Below, one piece after another: positions 51,330 to 63,458 of a DNA stretch of 64,000 nucleotides. Made by a program: the position numbers and the translations under genes. The notes beneath the pieces were generated by a model. The model was not told the origin of the DNA and did not search any database. It worked only from the letters and a program-made list of their open reading frames with translations. The stretch spans positions 1 to 64,000 of the forward strand of contig JAMCCL010000137.1 in NCBI GenBank assembly GCA_024516035.1, written 5' to 3'. Source of the DNA: Bactericera cockerelli (Eukaryota > Arthropoda > Insecta > Hemiptera > Triozidae). The first letter of the stretch is position 1. Every line of letters starts with the position of its first letter.

Positions 51330-52530
51330 TAAATTAGAATTGAAAAACAAAACTCTTTCAGGAGAAAAACTCTCTTGTCATCTGCAGAAATACGGAGAAG
51401 AACTTAAAAATCAAATTCGAAATCAAAACGATGAATTCAATAAGATTCTAGAAAACGTCCAAATGTTCAAGAAAAAACAGAAAAGTTGCTTTGGAGGGTT
51501 CACAAGCAATATCACCCGAACTCAGATAACTCACTCTCCATTAAAGTCATGTTTCTAAGCAGCGAAATTCAACCCGTGTCCACATTGGAAGATTTTTGAA
51601 AAGAACAAAAACTTTGTCAACGAATCGAATCTCAATGGGAACGGCACTAAAATTGTTGAGCAAAAAATAAATAATTCAAAGACCGTCAGGTTTGAAAAAT
51701 TAGACAAACGTGCACCGCCAAAAAGACTATCTCAATTGAGAACAATGGCAAAGAAGAAAATATTATTCGTCATCAGATGAAAGCATCGATAAAAACATTA
51801 GAATTGAAGTCTCTCCAAAAGTCACGAATGAAAGAGATGATGTACCAAAAGTAGGAGAAATTTCAGAAGATAGAATAATAGAAAATCAAACAATGTTATC
51901 GTACACGACAGTGATGAAATGTTTCAAGTTAGAGTAACAGCAGATGTTGATGTCTTAACAAATGAAAAAAAAAAAACCATTAAGAATGGTGTGGATACGG
52001 AAAAAAGCGCCACAGTAGATATAACTACAGATGATGTGAATAATTCAGAAAACACATTGGTCAATAAAAAAGAAAATAATAAGAAATCGCATAGAGAAGA
52101 AGAACTCAACAGAAAAGCTTTCTGTGAAAGAAAGTTGAAGTTAGCGCAAAATTCAAAATCCGACCCGTGTTTAAAACTGTAAAGCGTAACTTGAAAAATT
52201 CTCTGATGGAGATACAACCTGAATCAAGATCCAGAAAAACTGCAACTATTAGTGAAAATGAACATCAAACTCCTATGAATTCTCATCAAATTGAAACAAA
52301 CGTCAAAATTGAAAAAACCTTTGATTCTAACATACAGGAATTGCAACAACAGAAAATGTAGTTATTTTCCAAAGGGGACACATCGGGTACAAAAACGGAA
52401 GATCGAATTGAAAAAAAAAATCACAAATTCACATGCGTCAAAAAAAAAGACAAAACACTCTAGAGGTAAAAGAAAATGGGAAGAAAAAGCTATATCAATG
52501 GACGGTCGAACCACTACACCTTCCTTGTAA
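51330..52530 (+). pseudogene. Decayed coding-like stretch, unknown protein
   Basis: Consecutive plus-strand frames have protein-like, Lys/Glu/Asn-rich composition: 51340-51558 (LSCHLQKYGEELKNQIRNQN), 51919-52182 (VTADVDVLTNEKKKTIKNG) and 52167-52361. Between them open segments lie in other frames (NNSKTVRFEKLDKRAPPKRL near 51676), suggesting one ancestral frame broken by indels. No domain is recognised. It could be a processed pseudogene, retroelement gag remnant or chance purine bias. Confidence 0.25.
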
Positions 52531-52649
52531 ATAAAATTCTTGGATAAAGTTATATGTTTTTGATAGTTCTTGTATATTCTTGGATAGTCAGACATCTAAG
52601 GAACAACTTGGAAATAAAATTATTTTAAATAGTAACAAACTTTTGGAGT

Positions 52650-52868
52650 GCCAGCGTCAAATGGCGCGTTGAATGCACCAGTTCTCATAGATCACCAAAG
52701 ATAAGAAACGTCGAGGTGACTCCGAGATGTTGGCATTCTGGCCCACCCCAGGCTGGATGAGGCTAATGTGGGTAGCAAGTTTGTGAGTTTCCAGCGAATA
52801 GAGGCTAAGAGCCCCCTCGTGATGTAACCAATTGACCATGCTGTTGAAAGCGACGTTAAACCCAAATG
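52650..52868 (+). repeat. 5S-SINE
   Basis: Head GCCAGCGTCAAATGGCGCGT and TTGAATGCACCAGTTCTC, diverged 5S core, then the body CCAGGCTGGATGAGGCTAAT and end GCGACGTTAAACCC. The middle of the 5S head is deleted as in the F1 copy. Confidence 0.75.
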
Positions 52869-52974
52869 AAAGAGAAAAAACTTTTGGTGTAATTGATTTT
52901 ATAGTCTAAGTAGCCCAGTTATCAATGTATGTATATTTTAAAGTAATATAAATACAATTGAATGAGGTCTTTTA

Positions 52975-53115
52975 TTTTTTTATAAAAAATTTGGGATCAA
53001 GCTTTATTTACAATTTTTTATACATATACAATGAGCATAGTGGTAAGTTTTTGAAATAAATATAAACAAGCCTGATCAAGGGGGGTGAAAATGCCTTCGG
53101 CGTTCTCCTCCAGTC
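52975..53115 (-). repeat. L-tail: truncated LINE 3' end
   Basis: T run, then CAAGCTTTATTTACA; on the minus strand the hairpin AACGCC-GAA-GGCATT (53090-53104). 61301-61415 shares CAAGCTTTATTTACA and CTGATCAAGG. Confidence 0.55.
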
Positions 53116-53447
53116 TTTGATGATATTTTAGACTTAATTTACTGAACTTTACTCAAAAGACAATGAATGGATCTGAAGAGGCTTCTTGAAAGTTGAAGAA
53201 AACTTCAGTTCTTTGTACGCTCCTCCTGCATGCTTCTAACGTCTCCAAGTTTCCTGGCGGAATTGATTTTTAATGGACTCAATGGTGTGAACTGGAGCGA
53301 AATGGTGAAGACTCACAAAACAAATAACCGGAATTATCATTTCTGCAGTGCTCTTTCTGTACTGGATTCTTGTTTCAGGTGTGTAATGGTTTTGTCTCAG
53401 GTAGAATATTGTATTTTCTAGTTTTTTTTTTAAATACATAATTAATA

Positions 53448-53580
53448 TGGGTTTGGTGGAAGAGAAAGCCCTCAGGCTTTAACCTCGCCCCTTGGTTCAC
53501 TACATATTCTATGTGTTCTTTTTTTTTCAGTCTTATTTTGTTGAATGTATCATGCATTGACCAATAAAGTGTTAAATAAT
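53448..53580 (+). repeat. L-tail: truncated LINE 3' end
   Basis: GGTTTGGTGGAAGAG, hairpin AAAGCC-CTCA-GGCTTT (53465-53480), then AACCTCGCCC, ending CAATAAAGTGTTAAATAATA. Close to the minus-strand copy at 61430-61560. Confidence 0.65.
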
Positions 53581-54189
53581 AATAATAATTATTATATATG
53601 GACTAGCCGTTTTCCCGTGCTTTGCAACGGGACTAAATGTCAAATTTACTAAGGTATGGCCGTACTGCTGGACAGCAATGCCTTTTTGAACTTCTTATAA
53701 TTTTTCTGGACAAAGCGATAATGGGTTTTTGGGGGTCAATTCTGAGACACTTTTCGCTATCTCTTACCATTTTGGCTAAACAACTCCCGACAAACAAACA
53801 AACAAACATAGGTAGGTAGGTAGTCTTTTTTTCTGTTTTATATATAGAGATGGGATCATTTTCTAGTTGATTTCTGATTATTTTTTCAGGTTTTTAGATA
53901 GTAAATTGCTTGCTTACGTTTTTCGTTCCTTTTCTTCCGTTAAATATTACCTTGTCTGGTATTTTTGGTCGTAGTATTTTTTGTTTTTTTTGTTTTTTTT
54001 TTTTTTTTTTTTTCAGACACGCATTGTTCACATCAAGCAGCTAACATCAAGAACACATCATGACAAGTAATAATTGTTCAGTGTCTTGTCAATTACCTAC
54101 ATCATCTACATCCTTTAGCGCGTATGTCATAGAAGACCTTAACATCATAAGGTCTTCTAGGAATAAATATTCTATATAATATACGAAAT
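53581..54189. other. Intergenic, no feature seen
   Basis: Contains a GGTAGGTAGGTAG run near 53812 and T-rich runs at 53970-54015. No gene recognised. Confidence 0.4.
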
Positions 54190-54258
54190 AGATCTCTCTC
54201 TTTTTTTCTCTCTCTCACACATCTCACACACACGCACACACACACACACACATACACT
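54190..54258. repeat. CT then (CA)n tract
   Basis: CTCTCTC followed by CACACACACA. Confidence 0.85.
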
Positions 54259-54261
54259 TAC

Positions 54262-54455
54262 GATCCGGGCTAAGTAGCAGAGAACGCCTAAGGCATTAAC
54301 TTCGCCCGGATTACAAGACAATATTGTACATTTAATTTAAATATTTTTTTTTCTATATTTATTTTGTACAATATTGTTAACTGTTTTTTTTATCTCTGTT
54401 AATAATTTATTGTTGATTGTTTTGTAACAGAAATAAAGTGTAAAAAAAATAAAAC
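54262..54455 (+). repeat. L-tail with polyA end
   Basis: GTAGCAGAG, hairpin AACGCC-TAA-GGCATT (54283-54297, one mismatch), AACTTCGCCC, then TTACAAGACAAT and an A-rich end after GAAATAAAGTG. The most complete member of its subfamily. Confidence 0.7.
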
Positions 54456-54659
54456 AATCCATCACACACACCTCATACATACGTAACATACCTACAGATT
54501 CCCTTCAGAAGTATAAGCTCTCCAAGAACGAAGCAAAAGGCCTCCTTTCACAAAGTCACTAAGCCCTTCTTAGCTTCTTATAATCTAGCCATACGTTTCA
54601 GCAGTACTCTCTTGACTCAGAAACCACAGTCTAATGGAAGTGGGATGAAGAGGACAAGA

Positions 54660-55110
54660 GGTAGAAGGATGTGAAAACATAATAAGAATACAAGCGAGAG
54701 AGATAAGAGAATGAGAAAGTGAGAGAATGGAGAGAGAGATAGTGAGTGAGTGAGAGAGAGAGAGGGACAGAGAGAGGGAGAGAGAGAATGAGACAGAGAG
54801 ATATAATGAAAGAGAGAGAGAGAGAAGAGAGGGGAGAGAGAGAAAGTGAGAGAGACTGAGACAGACAGAAAGAAATGAGACAGAGAGAGATATTATGAAA
54901 AAGAGAGAGAGAGAGTGAGTGAATGAGTGAATGAGTGAATGAGAGAGAGAGAGAAGTGAGAGTAAATGAGACAGAGAGAGAGAGTGAGTGAATGAGAGAG
55001 AGAGAGAGAGAGAGATAATGAGAAAGAGAGAGAACGAGACAAACAGAGATAAAGAGTAAGAGAGAGAATGAGAGAGACAGGAGATAGAGAAAGAGAAACA
55101 AAGAGTAAAT
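54660..55110. repeat. GA-rich tract
   Basis: GAGAGA with GAGTGAGTGAATGAGTGAAT patches. The 184- and 175-residue Ser/Leu frames on the minus strand are artefacts. Confidence 0.9.
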
Positions 55111-55867
55111 GGTGAGATAAAGAGGAATGTGAGAGACATTCAGAAGAAGGAGAGACAACAGAATTTCCTTAATTTAGGAAGACAAGGCGACTTTGTGGTG
55201 TGTGAGGATGCAAAATGGAGACAGTTGCAACTAAATTGAAAGGGGTTTTGGAGATATGCAAGGAGGTAAAAAGATCTGGAGAGAGGAAAAGAGAATATAT
55301 TGAAAGTGAAGATGATGAAGAGATGTTAGAGAAAGTAACAAATTGAGGAGAGACAGTTGATGAGAAAATCAAAGAAGGTAAATTGAAAGAAAATGGAGAC
55401 ACTAATATTTAACCCCTTAACTGGTGAACAGGGTCTGACAGACCCCACGAAAATTTATTTTTGTCGTAGCGGCAACACCGTAACAGTTAGAACTTTGTAG
55501 TTTGTAGAGAAGACAGAGAACCGCCGTTAATTTGTTAAATTTTTAAAAATAATTTTAATGTATGGTATGAGAGAATATTTTTGGAGAGTTCAGTTTATTT
55601 TTTAAACAAGAAAATTTCATCTAAACCATCCACCTGAGGCAGTGTGGACAGAACTGAGGCGACATTGCCCCGCACAATAGCAATACTTAATCGCTGGAGG
55701 AAATGTTTACCTGCTGGCTAGTCCTTGGTCTCATGAATTAAGGCTTCGATATTGTTCCAAGGTAATCCAAAGCCTTGAGCCCAAATGAACAAAGTGTTTC
55801 CATTCCAAAGGAACAAGTTATAAAGCCTTATTTCCTTAAATCTCTGCCTGTTCTGCCGCTTTGCCAA
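55111..55867. other. Intergenic, no gene
   Basis: Mixed, partly purine-rich. 55630-55790 (GGACAGAACTGAGGCGACATTGCCCC, GCAATACTTAATCGCTGG in order, each short) looks like decayed sequence related to the QR..IAIQRGNA fragments in complement, but too diverged to call. Confidence 0.3.
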
Positions 55868-55990
55868 GTATTTTTTTTTTTTTCTTTCTTTCAATTTTCC
55901 TATTGTTTATTACAATTATAATATGATACAGATTTTAGAATGATTTAATAGTAATTATAATATGATACAGATTTTAGAATGATTAATATT
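55868..55990 (-). repeat. LINE 3' end, second tail family, with 45-bp duplication
   Basis: T run, then ATTACAATTATAATATGATA and ACAGATTTTAGAATGATTTA; the ATTATAATATGATACAGATT segment occurs twice in tandem. Matches 9181-9300. Confidence 0.55.
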
Positions 55991-56426
55991 ACAATGAAGA
56001 AATAAAATGAAAATTTTGAAATGTGAAAGATTCAATATCCATGAATTCGAAGGAAAAAAAATCAAAGAGAAAGTTATTGAACAGAGATGCTTTGATAGAA
56101 GATGTTAAAAAAACAACAAGCAGGTAAATAAATTACGAATATGCGATGGAATTTGCACAAAGAGGCAAAGAGGTAATTATGAAAGAGTATAAGTTGAAAA
56201 AGGAGACAAGAAATAAGGAGGCATAAGTAGAATAATAGTGAACAAGATAAAGAGAAAAAGATAACGGATGAAAAGACATCCATACAAAATGGAAGAATTT
56301 GTCAGCAAACCTCAACAAGGAGGACGAAGTTGGACAATGGCGACCCAAGGTAGATTTTGGAAAAACAAAGTAAAAGAAGACGAAAGATGTGAAAGAGGGA
56401 GAGAGGGGGAAAGAAAGACAGAGAGG

Positions 56427-56468
<42 letters not shown>

Positions 56469-56972
56469 AGCGAGAAGGAGTTGTAATTCTTATTCATTTG
56501 TTTTTGTAACCAGGGCGCAGATGTTGGCGGTAGAAACTTTTGTTTAAGGATCTACAATTCTACATGTACATATTTATGTAAAATACATATTTATTATGTA
56601 GAGTCTTTTTGGTACATGTATGATTGTTTTTCTTGACTAATGTATGTTTAGTTTGCTATGTTTGTTTACTTTGCTATGTATGTTTACTTTATTTATTTGA
56701 ACAATATACGGGCATATTATTTACGCTGTAATAACTAGTTTTACAAATCATTTCCCTAACCAATTCGTAATATAAAATAAATATAAAACTATCTAACATA
56801 AGACTGTCTACTTATCATAATATAAAAAACACATTTGTAATATTAAATTAGGTCCTTCTTAATCTTAAGTCTTAAGTGAAAAAGTGGAGAAAAAAAAAAA
56901 CTGCATGACCCATAACTTCCCAATCTAGCCAACTTAGATTTTCTTGTTGTTTTAAAATTCTTTTTTTTTAAG
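55991..56972. other. Intergenic; GA tract 56390-56470
   Basis: No gene. GAGAGA run at 56395-56465. TTTGCTATGTATGTTTAC-like motifs at 56650-56690 resemble the minisatellite at 57408. Confidence 0.45.
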
Positions 56973-57219
56973 TGGGGTTTAACGTCCCCTTTCAACTGCC
57001 ATGGTCCATATCACGAACGGGTGTTTACCTCCCCTTCGCAGGAAACTCACAAACCTGCTACTCACATTGACCTCACCCAGCCTAGTGGGGCCGGGAAAAG
57101 CCACGTCACGAGAATTAGAATTTGAATGGTCACCCATCCAAGTCTTAACCTCGCTGGATGTCGCTTAACTTCGGTGTTCTGAAGGGAACCGGTGTATTCA
57201 ACATGCCATCGACGCTGGG
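56973..57219 (-). repeat. 5S-SINE, near full length with TSD
   Basis: Nearly the same sequence as 28790-29056 (GACTTGGATGGGTGACC, CACCGAAGTTAAGCGACATC on the minus strand). TAAAATTCTTT occurs on both sides (56953 and 57223), a likely target duplication. Confidence 0.85.
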
Positions 57220-57404
57220 TGTAAAATTCTTTGATTGATGGACATAATACAAAAAAGTCCCAGTGCTTTCCCTGAGTGTATTAGCTGTCTGTTGAGGTCT
57301 TATCAATGGGGAAAATTTTTTTATAGTTGGTGCGTACAAAGGTGGTTTGAATGGAAGAGGATCGCGTATGTTAACTTTGCTAATGTATGTTCCCTTTGCT
57401 GTTT

Positions 57405-57545
57405 GTTTTCATTTTGGCTATGTATGTTCCCTTTGGCTTTGTATGTTCACTTTGGCTGTGTAAAGTTCAATATGGCTGTGTATTTCATTTGAAGTATGTC
57501 CATAATTTTTTCTATGACAATTTTGGCTATGTATGTTCGAGTTGG
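57405..57545. repeat. ~19-20-bp minisatellite, first part
   Basis: TTTGGCTATGTATGTTCAC-like units, degenerate. The array resumes at 57850-57928 and 58140-58180. Confidence 0.75.
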
Positions 57546-57849
57546 GTATTGAAGAATGGGTTTTCCCATGTCTTGAAGCTAGATATGACAATTATAATTC
57601 GATAAGAGAATTTGGTGAAAATACAATTCACAAAACTACTTGAAAAAAAAAAACAACTTGAAATATTATGTACAACATTCTATTTTATACTATGCTCAGT
57701 GTTAATTCCACCCTGTCTCATATATGACGGTAACTAATTAGGAATAATATGAAATTTCAAACCAAAAGCAGAGCTCACAGTATTATGTCACTTGGAAGAT
57801 GATGTGATGACTCTGACTCTCACAGGTAAATTATATCATTATAGTATAA

Positions 57850-57924
57850 ATCATTGGCTATGTATGTTCACTTTGGCTCTGTATGTTTAACTTTGGCTAT
57901 GTATGTTCACTTTGGCTATGTATG

Positions 57925-57966
<42 letters not shown>

Positions 57967-58180
57967 TTTAATTAGATAATAGGACATATACAATACAAAT
58001 AATTACAAACGAAAATACAAATACAATATAACAAAACAAAAAATAATAATAAATAAAGAAAAAAATAAAAATTATATACATAAATATATGTCCTAACTAA
58101 AGGGCGGGTTATTGCCTTAGGCAATCTCTTCCACCCAACCTTTTGGCTCTGTATATTCCCTTTGGCTTTGTACGTTTTAC
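57850..58180. repeat. Same minisatellite split by LINE tail
   Basis: TTGGCTATGTATGTTCAC units run to 57928, the L-tail occupies 57929-58143, and CTTTTGGCTCTGTATATTCC resumes on the other side. Confidence 0.75.
57929..58143 (-). mobile_element. L-tail inserted in the minisatellite
   Basis: T run 57930-57962. On the minus strand it begins GGGTGGAAGAG with hairpin ATTGCC-TAA-GGCAAT (58111-58125) and AACCCGCCC, then GGACATATATTTATG. Confidence 0.7.
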
Positions 58181-59740
58181 GTTAGAATATAAATTATAAT
58201 TTTAAAAAATAACTTTAGGTTTAAACATTTTACACATTTATTTATTTTTGTTTTTTTTTTATATATATACAATTTTTCAGAACAATTGACAAAATATTTC
58301 TTAAATTAATGACCAAAACAATGACTTCTTAAATTAGATATGGCTATTGAAAATGGAATTTAACCGAGGGTCGATTGCCATGGGTTTTTTCAATAGATCG
58401 AAATTTAGTTTTTGCCGCGCCGCTCGAAATTCCACTACTGGCGCCTCTACTAGTATTTTTATACCCAAATATTCTTAAATTTGGGTTTTTTTTATCAGAT
58501 ATCATTTAAAACTATGGCTGAGATATCATTCATGATAAAACAAAAGTTTCGACAAAAACGCCGAATTCTTCCGAAAATTTTGTTTTTCGCGGTTTCTATA
58601 CCCCTCTTCCCCATTTCTATAATTATCTTTTTCTCCTTCTCTTTTCTCTTAGTAACATGACATTGATTCCTTCTCTTGTATAGTGTACGAGTATGTTATG
58701 TATAAATAATTTTCAAGAATACCTAGATAGATATGTAATGGCATGGATATATTAATATGTGAAATTTTCAGAAATCCTTTGCGGAGAATCTCAACATAAT
58801 GTTCGAGCTGTACTTCATTACTTGCGTCCTCCGTCTTTTTCAGAAAAGGAGGCTTCGTGAATCATACCGACTTAAATTTGAGACTTCCTAGCATTAACCC
58901 TCAATTACTTCCAGTTAACTGAGGCTGAATGTTAATAGTGAGAAGAAATATAAACCCCGTATTGCAAAGTTAAATAGAAGATTGATTTCAAGGAATCCCC
59001 GTTGTCCAAAGCCATTAATCTTACTCAGAAAATTTTAACCTGACTGAAGCTTGGAAAGAAACTTGCGAGAAATACTGTCCAGACACAATTCAAACAAATT
59101 TCTCGTGTATAACTCAAGCCCCAGGATTTCATGCTAAACGAAAAATATGGGTAACTCTGAACCAATTAAAAACCAATACAAGGAAATGTCCTTATTCTCT
59201 TCATCCGATAAACTTTATTTGTGGAAGATGTATTTTACTGTTGATAAAATCTTACGTTTGTAAATAACGATAAATGAAAACTATTAGTGTATCCATACTG
59301 TTTTCAACAAAGAACTCAATATCCTAATCCAAGTACAGTATTGAGTATTTCCTAATACGCAATATTGTTTTTGTAAAAGCAATAGGACTGAGCCTGCAGT
59401 TGTGTGAAAGTTCAAACTGTTTTCAGCAAATAGATAGACAGATATAAGTTTTATTTGTAAAATTGCCCTAACGGGTGTATACAATGGTCAAATAAGTCAA
59501 TATCTCATTCTTAGTGCAATATAATTTTATAAAACCTAATAAACTGAACCGGAAATCTCGTCTTATAGAACAAACGCAATATAATCCAGCGCAGAATAAT
59601 TTCCTTCTAAATGCAAAATTAACTGCGAGATATATTGTGGTGACCTTTAACAAAGCAGGATTTTCTTTTTTTCCTAAGCTTCTCTTCATTTTCTTTCCGT
59701 TTCCATGTGTTGTGTCATGGTGGTGGATTGATAGGGGTAT
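58181..59740. other. Intergenic, no feature seen
   Basis: AT-rich single-copy-looking sequence. No coding frame with recognisable content. Confidence 0.4.
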
Positions 59741-59748
59741 TAAACGTT

Positions 59749-59850
59749 GGGTGGAAGAGATTGCCATAGGCAATAACCCCGCCCTTTAGTTAGGACATAA
59801 TTATGTTTGTATATATTTTTCTATTCTTTTTCTTTTTTTTTGTATATATT
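59749..59850 (+). repeat. L-tail: truncated LINE 3' end
   Basis: GGGTGGAAGAG, hairpin ATTGCC-ATA-GGCAAT (59760-59774), AACCCCGCCC, TTAGGACATAATTATG. Confidence 0.65.
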
Positions 59851-60037
59851 ATTTAATTTTTTTAATTGTTATAATAATTATTTGTACGGTACATATTTTT
59901 TTTGTATTTTATTTTTTTGTTTATTCTAAAATACTTCAAAGGTAAACAAACTCACTACCGAGAGGAAGCGTGCCTCTGATGCTCGAGCTGTTTCCCCTTT
60001 GGATGGCCTGTGATATTTTTTCAATTTTTTGTATCAA

Positions 60038-60123
60038 AAAGCTTTTCTAAATGCACGCTGAATCCGGGACTGGAACCACCGACCTCCAGGTTGCAAGTCT
60101 GCCGCCTTATCGATCAAGCTACT
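60038..60123 (-). repeat. S3 SINE head
   Basis: On the minus strand, AGCTTGATCGATAAGGCGGC and the B-box region GGTCGGTGGTTCCAGTCCCG. Confidence 0.65.
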
Positions 60124-61000
60124 GTTTGGTCATACATTCATAAAATCATTTTTGTTCATTTCACACAAAGTAGGGTGAATGTAAAACAGTTGCAATACAA
60201 CACATGAAGAGCAATAGCAATATGATAAGCCAATATGGCACACATGTAGCCAATAGAATCCCATAAATATAAATAAATTGAGCATGCACAAAGATATAAA
60301 AGTAATAGAATGTTATAGCAGTCACAATATAAATAAGAAAGCAAATGTAAGTAGTATATAAAAATATAGAAATATATATACACAATATAAGTAAATATAC
60401 AGGGTGTCCCGTATACAGATGCAAATATTTTGAGGGTAGGTTCAGCCCACCGTGGACTATCATATGAGCGAAACTTGCAGTGGGGCATTTTGCTTCGTTA
60501 AAGAGTTATGGCCAAATCCCTGTTTTTTCCCACAAGTCTAGAGGTCACTTGGATCGATGCACGTTTTTAAATAAATGATAGCCAGTAAGTAATTTTTGAC
60601 TTCATGTATGGATAGTCATGCAAATTTTCCCTTGAAATGCAGTTGGTTGCATAAAAAAATATTGAAAGACCAGAGAGATATTTAATCATAAGTTCAATAC
60701 TTTTCTAAAATTTGATTTTTCCCTGTTTTCCCTTTCGTAAATTTAGAGTACTTCTACAATTGCAATTCTGCGTATCACTAGTTAAAAAAATACCCTATTA
60801 TGTTTAGTTTTATAAAAAAGAAAGCTCATTTATATTACTTTAAAGATCATGGAACGCAGTACACACAAAGCTCAAAAAACACTTCTGAATCATGATGGAA
60901 AATTCAAAGTTGGCTGAATTTTAACAGAATTGGCGCGTAATTTGAGGTATAAATACACTGCTCTGGGATGTTTAACAGAGGGAAATTGATCATTCACAGT

Positions 61001-61160
61001 GGTCGGTCGGTGTGAACTTTTATGTGAATGGGGTTACGGAATCACAGGGTTATCATGAGGAAAAATGAGAGAGACTGCAACGAAAGCAGCAACCAGTGAT
61101 GTAATTATGGAAAAAGAATACACATTGAGAAAGACTCTGCGCTACCAACAAAAATTATGA
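61001..61160 (+). repeat. S6 fragment inside F3
   Basis: ATGAGGAAAAATGAGAGAGA, GCAGCAACCAGTGATG and GACTCTGCGCTACCAACAAA. Confidence 0.55.
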
Positions 61161-61184
61161 TTTTATTTTTAGAAGTAAAATTAA

Positions 61185-61287
61185 AAATATCATTTTTGTG
61201 TTTATCACAATCATGATATCAAAAACATAACAAATAGTGCCGAAAATTAACCTTGGGTAAAACTCGAACATCCAACCTTAAGGTTAC
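61185..61287 (-). repeat. S3 fragment inside F3
   Basis: Tail (TTTTTGTGTTTATCACAATC) and head end (AAACTCGAACATCCAACC on the plus strand), degenerate. Confidence 0.5.
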
Positions 61288-61300
61288 TATTATTAATAAT

Positions 61301-61560
61301 ACTTTATTTTTATTTTATAAACAATTGGACCAAGCTTTATTTACATTTTTTTTACAATGAACATGGTAACAATTTGTGAAATAAATATAAACAAAGACTG
61401 ATCAAGGGTGGTGATACAGTGATACATGTTTGTACTTTATTGATAAACTACCTACATGATACATTCTGCAACACAGGACATAAAATGAAAAGAACCCAAA
61501 AAGAATATGTAGCGAAGCAAGGGCGAGGTTAAAGCTTGTGGCTTTCTCTTCCACCGAACA
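61301..61560 (-). repeat. Two L-tails inside F3
   Basis: 61301-61415 matches 52975-53085 (CTTTATTTACA, GACTGATCAAGG). 61430-61560 has, on the minus strand, TTCGGTGGAAGAG, hairpin AAAGC-CACAA-GCTTT (61531-61545) and AACCTCGCCC. Confidence 0.6.
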
Positions 61561-62232
61561 AATCGATCGCCTTGTTATTTTAACTATTAGATTTTATTGA
61601 TATAGTTGGTTAATAGAAATATTTGTACTCCGAAAATTTTCATTAAAACTTGCAGTTGGCACAAAAATGGTCACACAGACCGCTTCAGGCATCGAGTGTT
61701 CTTCAAAATGCACTAGCGCCCAGATTCAAAATTTGAAAGATGTGTTTCTCTCCTTCTGGTGCCGTTTGATAAGGCGTATCTCATTCGTTCCTTCACGCGT
61801 ATGAAAGAACTTTGTATTTATTGAAACAAAATAGCAAAGGGTATTTTTTTACCTAGTGATACGCAGAATTGCAATTGTAGAAGTACTCTAAATTCACGAA
61901 AGGGAAAACAGGAAAAATCGAATTTTAGAAAAATATTGAACTTATGATTAAATATCTCTCTGGTCTTTCAATATTTTTCATGCAACAAACTGCATTGCAA
62001 GGGAAATATGCATGACTATCCATACATGAAGTCAAAAATTACTTACTGGCTACCATTTGTTTAAAAACGTGCATCGATCTAAGTGACCTCTAGACCTGTG
62101 GGAAAAACAGGGATTTGGCCATAACTCTTTAACGAAGCAAAATGGCCCACTGCAAGTTTCGCTCATATGATAGTCCACGGTGGGCTGAACCTACCCTCAA
62201 AATATTTGCATCTGTATACGGGACACCCTGTA

Positions 62233-63388
62233 TACATAATATATAAATAAAAAACAGATAAATAAGAGAAGGGCTGTCTGTTTTCATTGAAATACAGGGT
62301 AGTATAAAAATAACGGTTTCTATTGACTTTAAAAAATACATTGCCAAGTATGGACACGATACTTCCTCGTAAATTGTTAAAATCGTATAGTAATAATTTG
62401 CCCAGTTAACGGGTGTTTATTAACGAAGCAAGTCCTATGTGCAAACTGTCAATTCAATATGTATGCTATAGTGCTATACCTAACGAAAACAAAATTTTGT
62501 TTAATAATAATAATTTGCCCTATAAGGTACATATTTACAAATGAGCTTTCTATAGGCTTTTAATTTTTCTAAATCACTTGTATTTCTAAAATGCTCTCCA
62601 CTTTTAGAATAGCGTTATTCCTCAATTCTAAAGTCTATCATAAGCTGCAAGCTTTATGTCAACATTTTCAGATTTTCTAAATCAAAGTTAAATTCTAACG
62701 GACTATACAAATATTTGCTCAGGCACACATTATTATTATTATTTTGGAGTTCAATGAATTTTCGAATTCTGTATGAACTTTTATGAACATTTAAAAAAAT
62801 TCTGTTTAGAGAGAATAAATAAATCGATAAAAAAAAACGTCGAACTAAAGCAGGAGAATGATTATTGTGTCTCGCGTTTGTTGTCTTTCAAAATTTTGTT
62901 GAAAGTTTTTTAGACGAAAATTCCCAAAAAAATAATAAAAAATTCTCGGTGAAAATTCCACGAAACTGGTGTTCCTTCAGTTCGAATATTGTTGATTTAT
63001 TTTTCAACGATTTTTGGCTTGAAAGCTTCCGGTCGAATTGTTTTTTAGAATAATATTTTCATTACATTTAACGGTAACATCTTTGTTCCAGGAATTTCAA
63101 TATATATTTTGGAGAGGAAAAGAAAAAGACAGGAGCAGGAAATTGATTTATCCATAAGGAAAAACTAACTGTAGGAGTAATGGCCGTAGCCATGAAACAG
63201 GAGCTACTGTAGACGCTTGTGGGCTGTGTTGTAGCCTGCCCATTCGGTAGTATGCCTCTCTTCAGATGGGCGAGAAGTGACACAGTACTTTCCATTGAGG
63301 TGCTGGATCAAACACGAACGCACCAGAAGGTATAACGGTATGGTACTCTACAAACAACTGTAACCAAATTTTGAATACAATTTTTTTG
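62233..63388. other. Intergenic, no gene
   Basis: 62330-62390 (GCCAAGTATGGACACGATAC) resembles in complement the 28690/31630 repeat. Otherwise nothing recognised. Confidence 0.4.
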
Positions 63389-63458
63389 TCGGCTTGATGG
63401 CTCGAACACGGGACCTTCCACATGACAAGCGAGTGTTTAAACCACTGAGCTAATTTTG
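63389..63458 (-). repeat. tRNA-like sequence (SINE head or tRNA pseudogene)
   Basis: On the minus strand, TTAGCTCAGTGGTTTAAACA (A box) and CCCGTGTTCGAGCC (B box). The anticodon stem pairs poorly and the acceptor ends do not pair, so not a working tRNA. Confidence 0.5.

Larger units (their letters stand above)
60400..62230. mobile_element. F3: long-TIR element with TA flanks
   Basis: Ends CAGGGTGTCCCG and CGGGACACCCTG, TA on both sides (60398-60399, 62231-62232). Arms run ~60400-60796 and ~61838-62230, about 395 bp and highly similar (both contain GTGACCTCTAGAC-type and CATCGATC sequences in opposite orientation). The core contains an S6, an S3 and two L-tails but no transposase. Non-autonomous Tc1/mariner-like. 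Confidence 0.82.
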
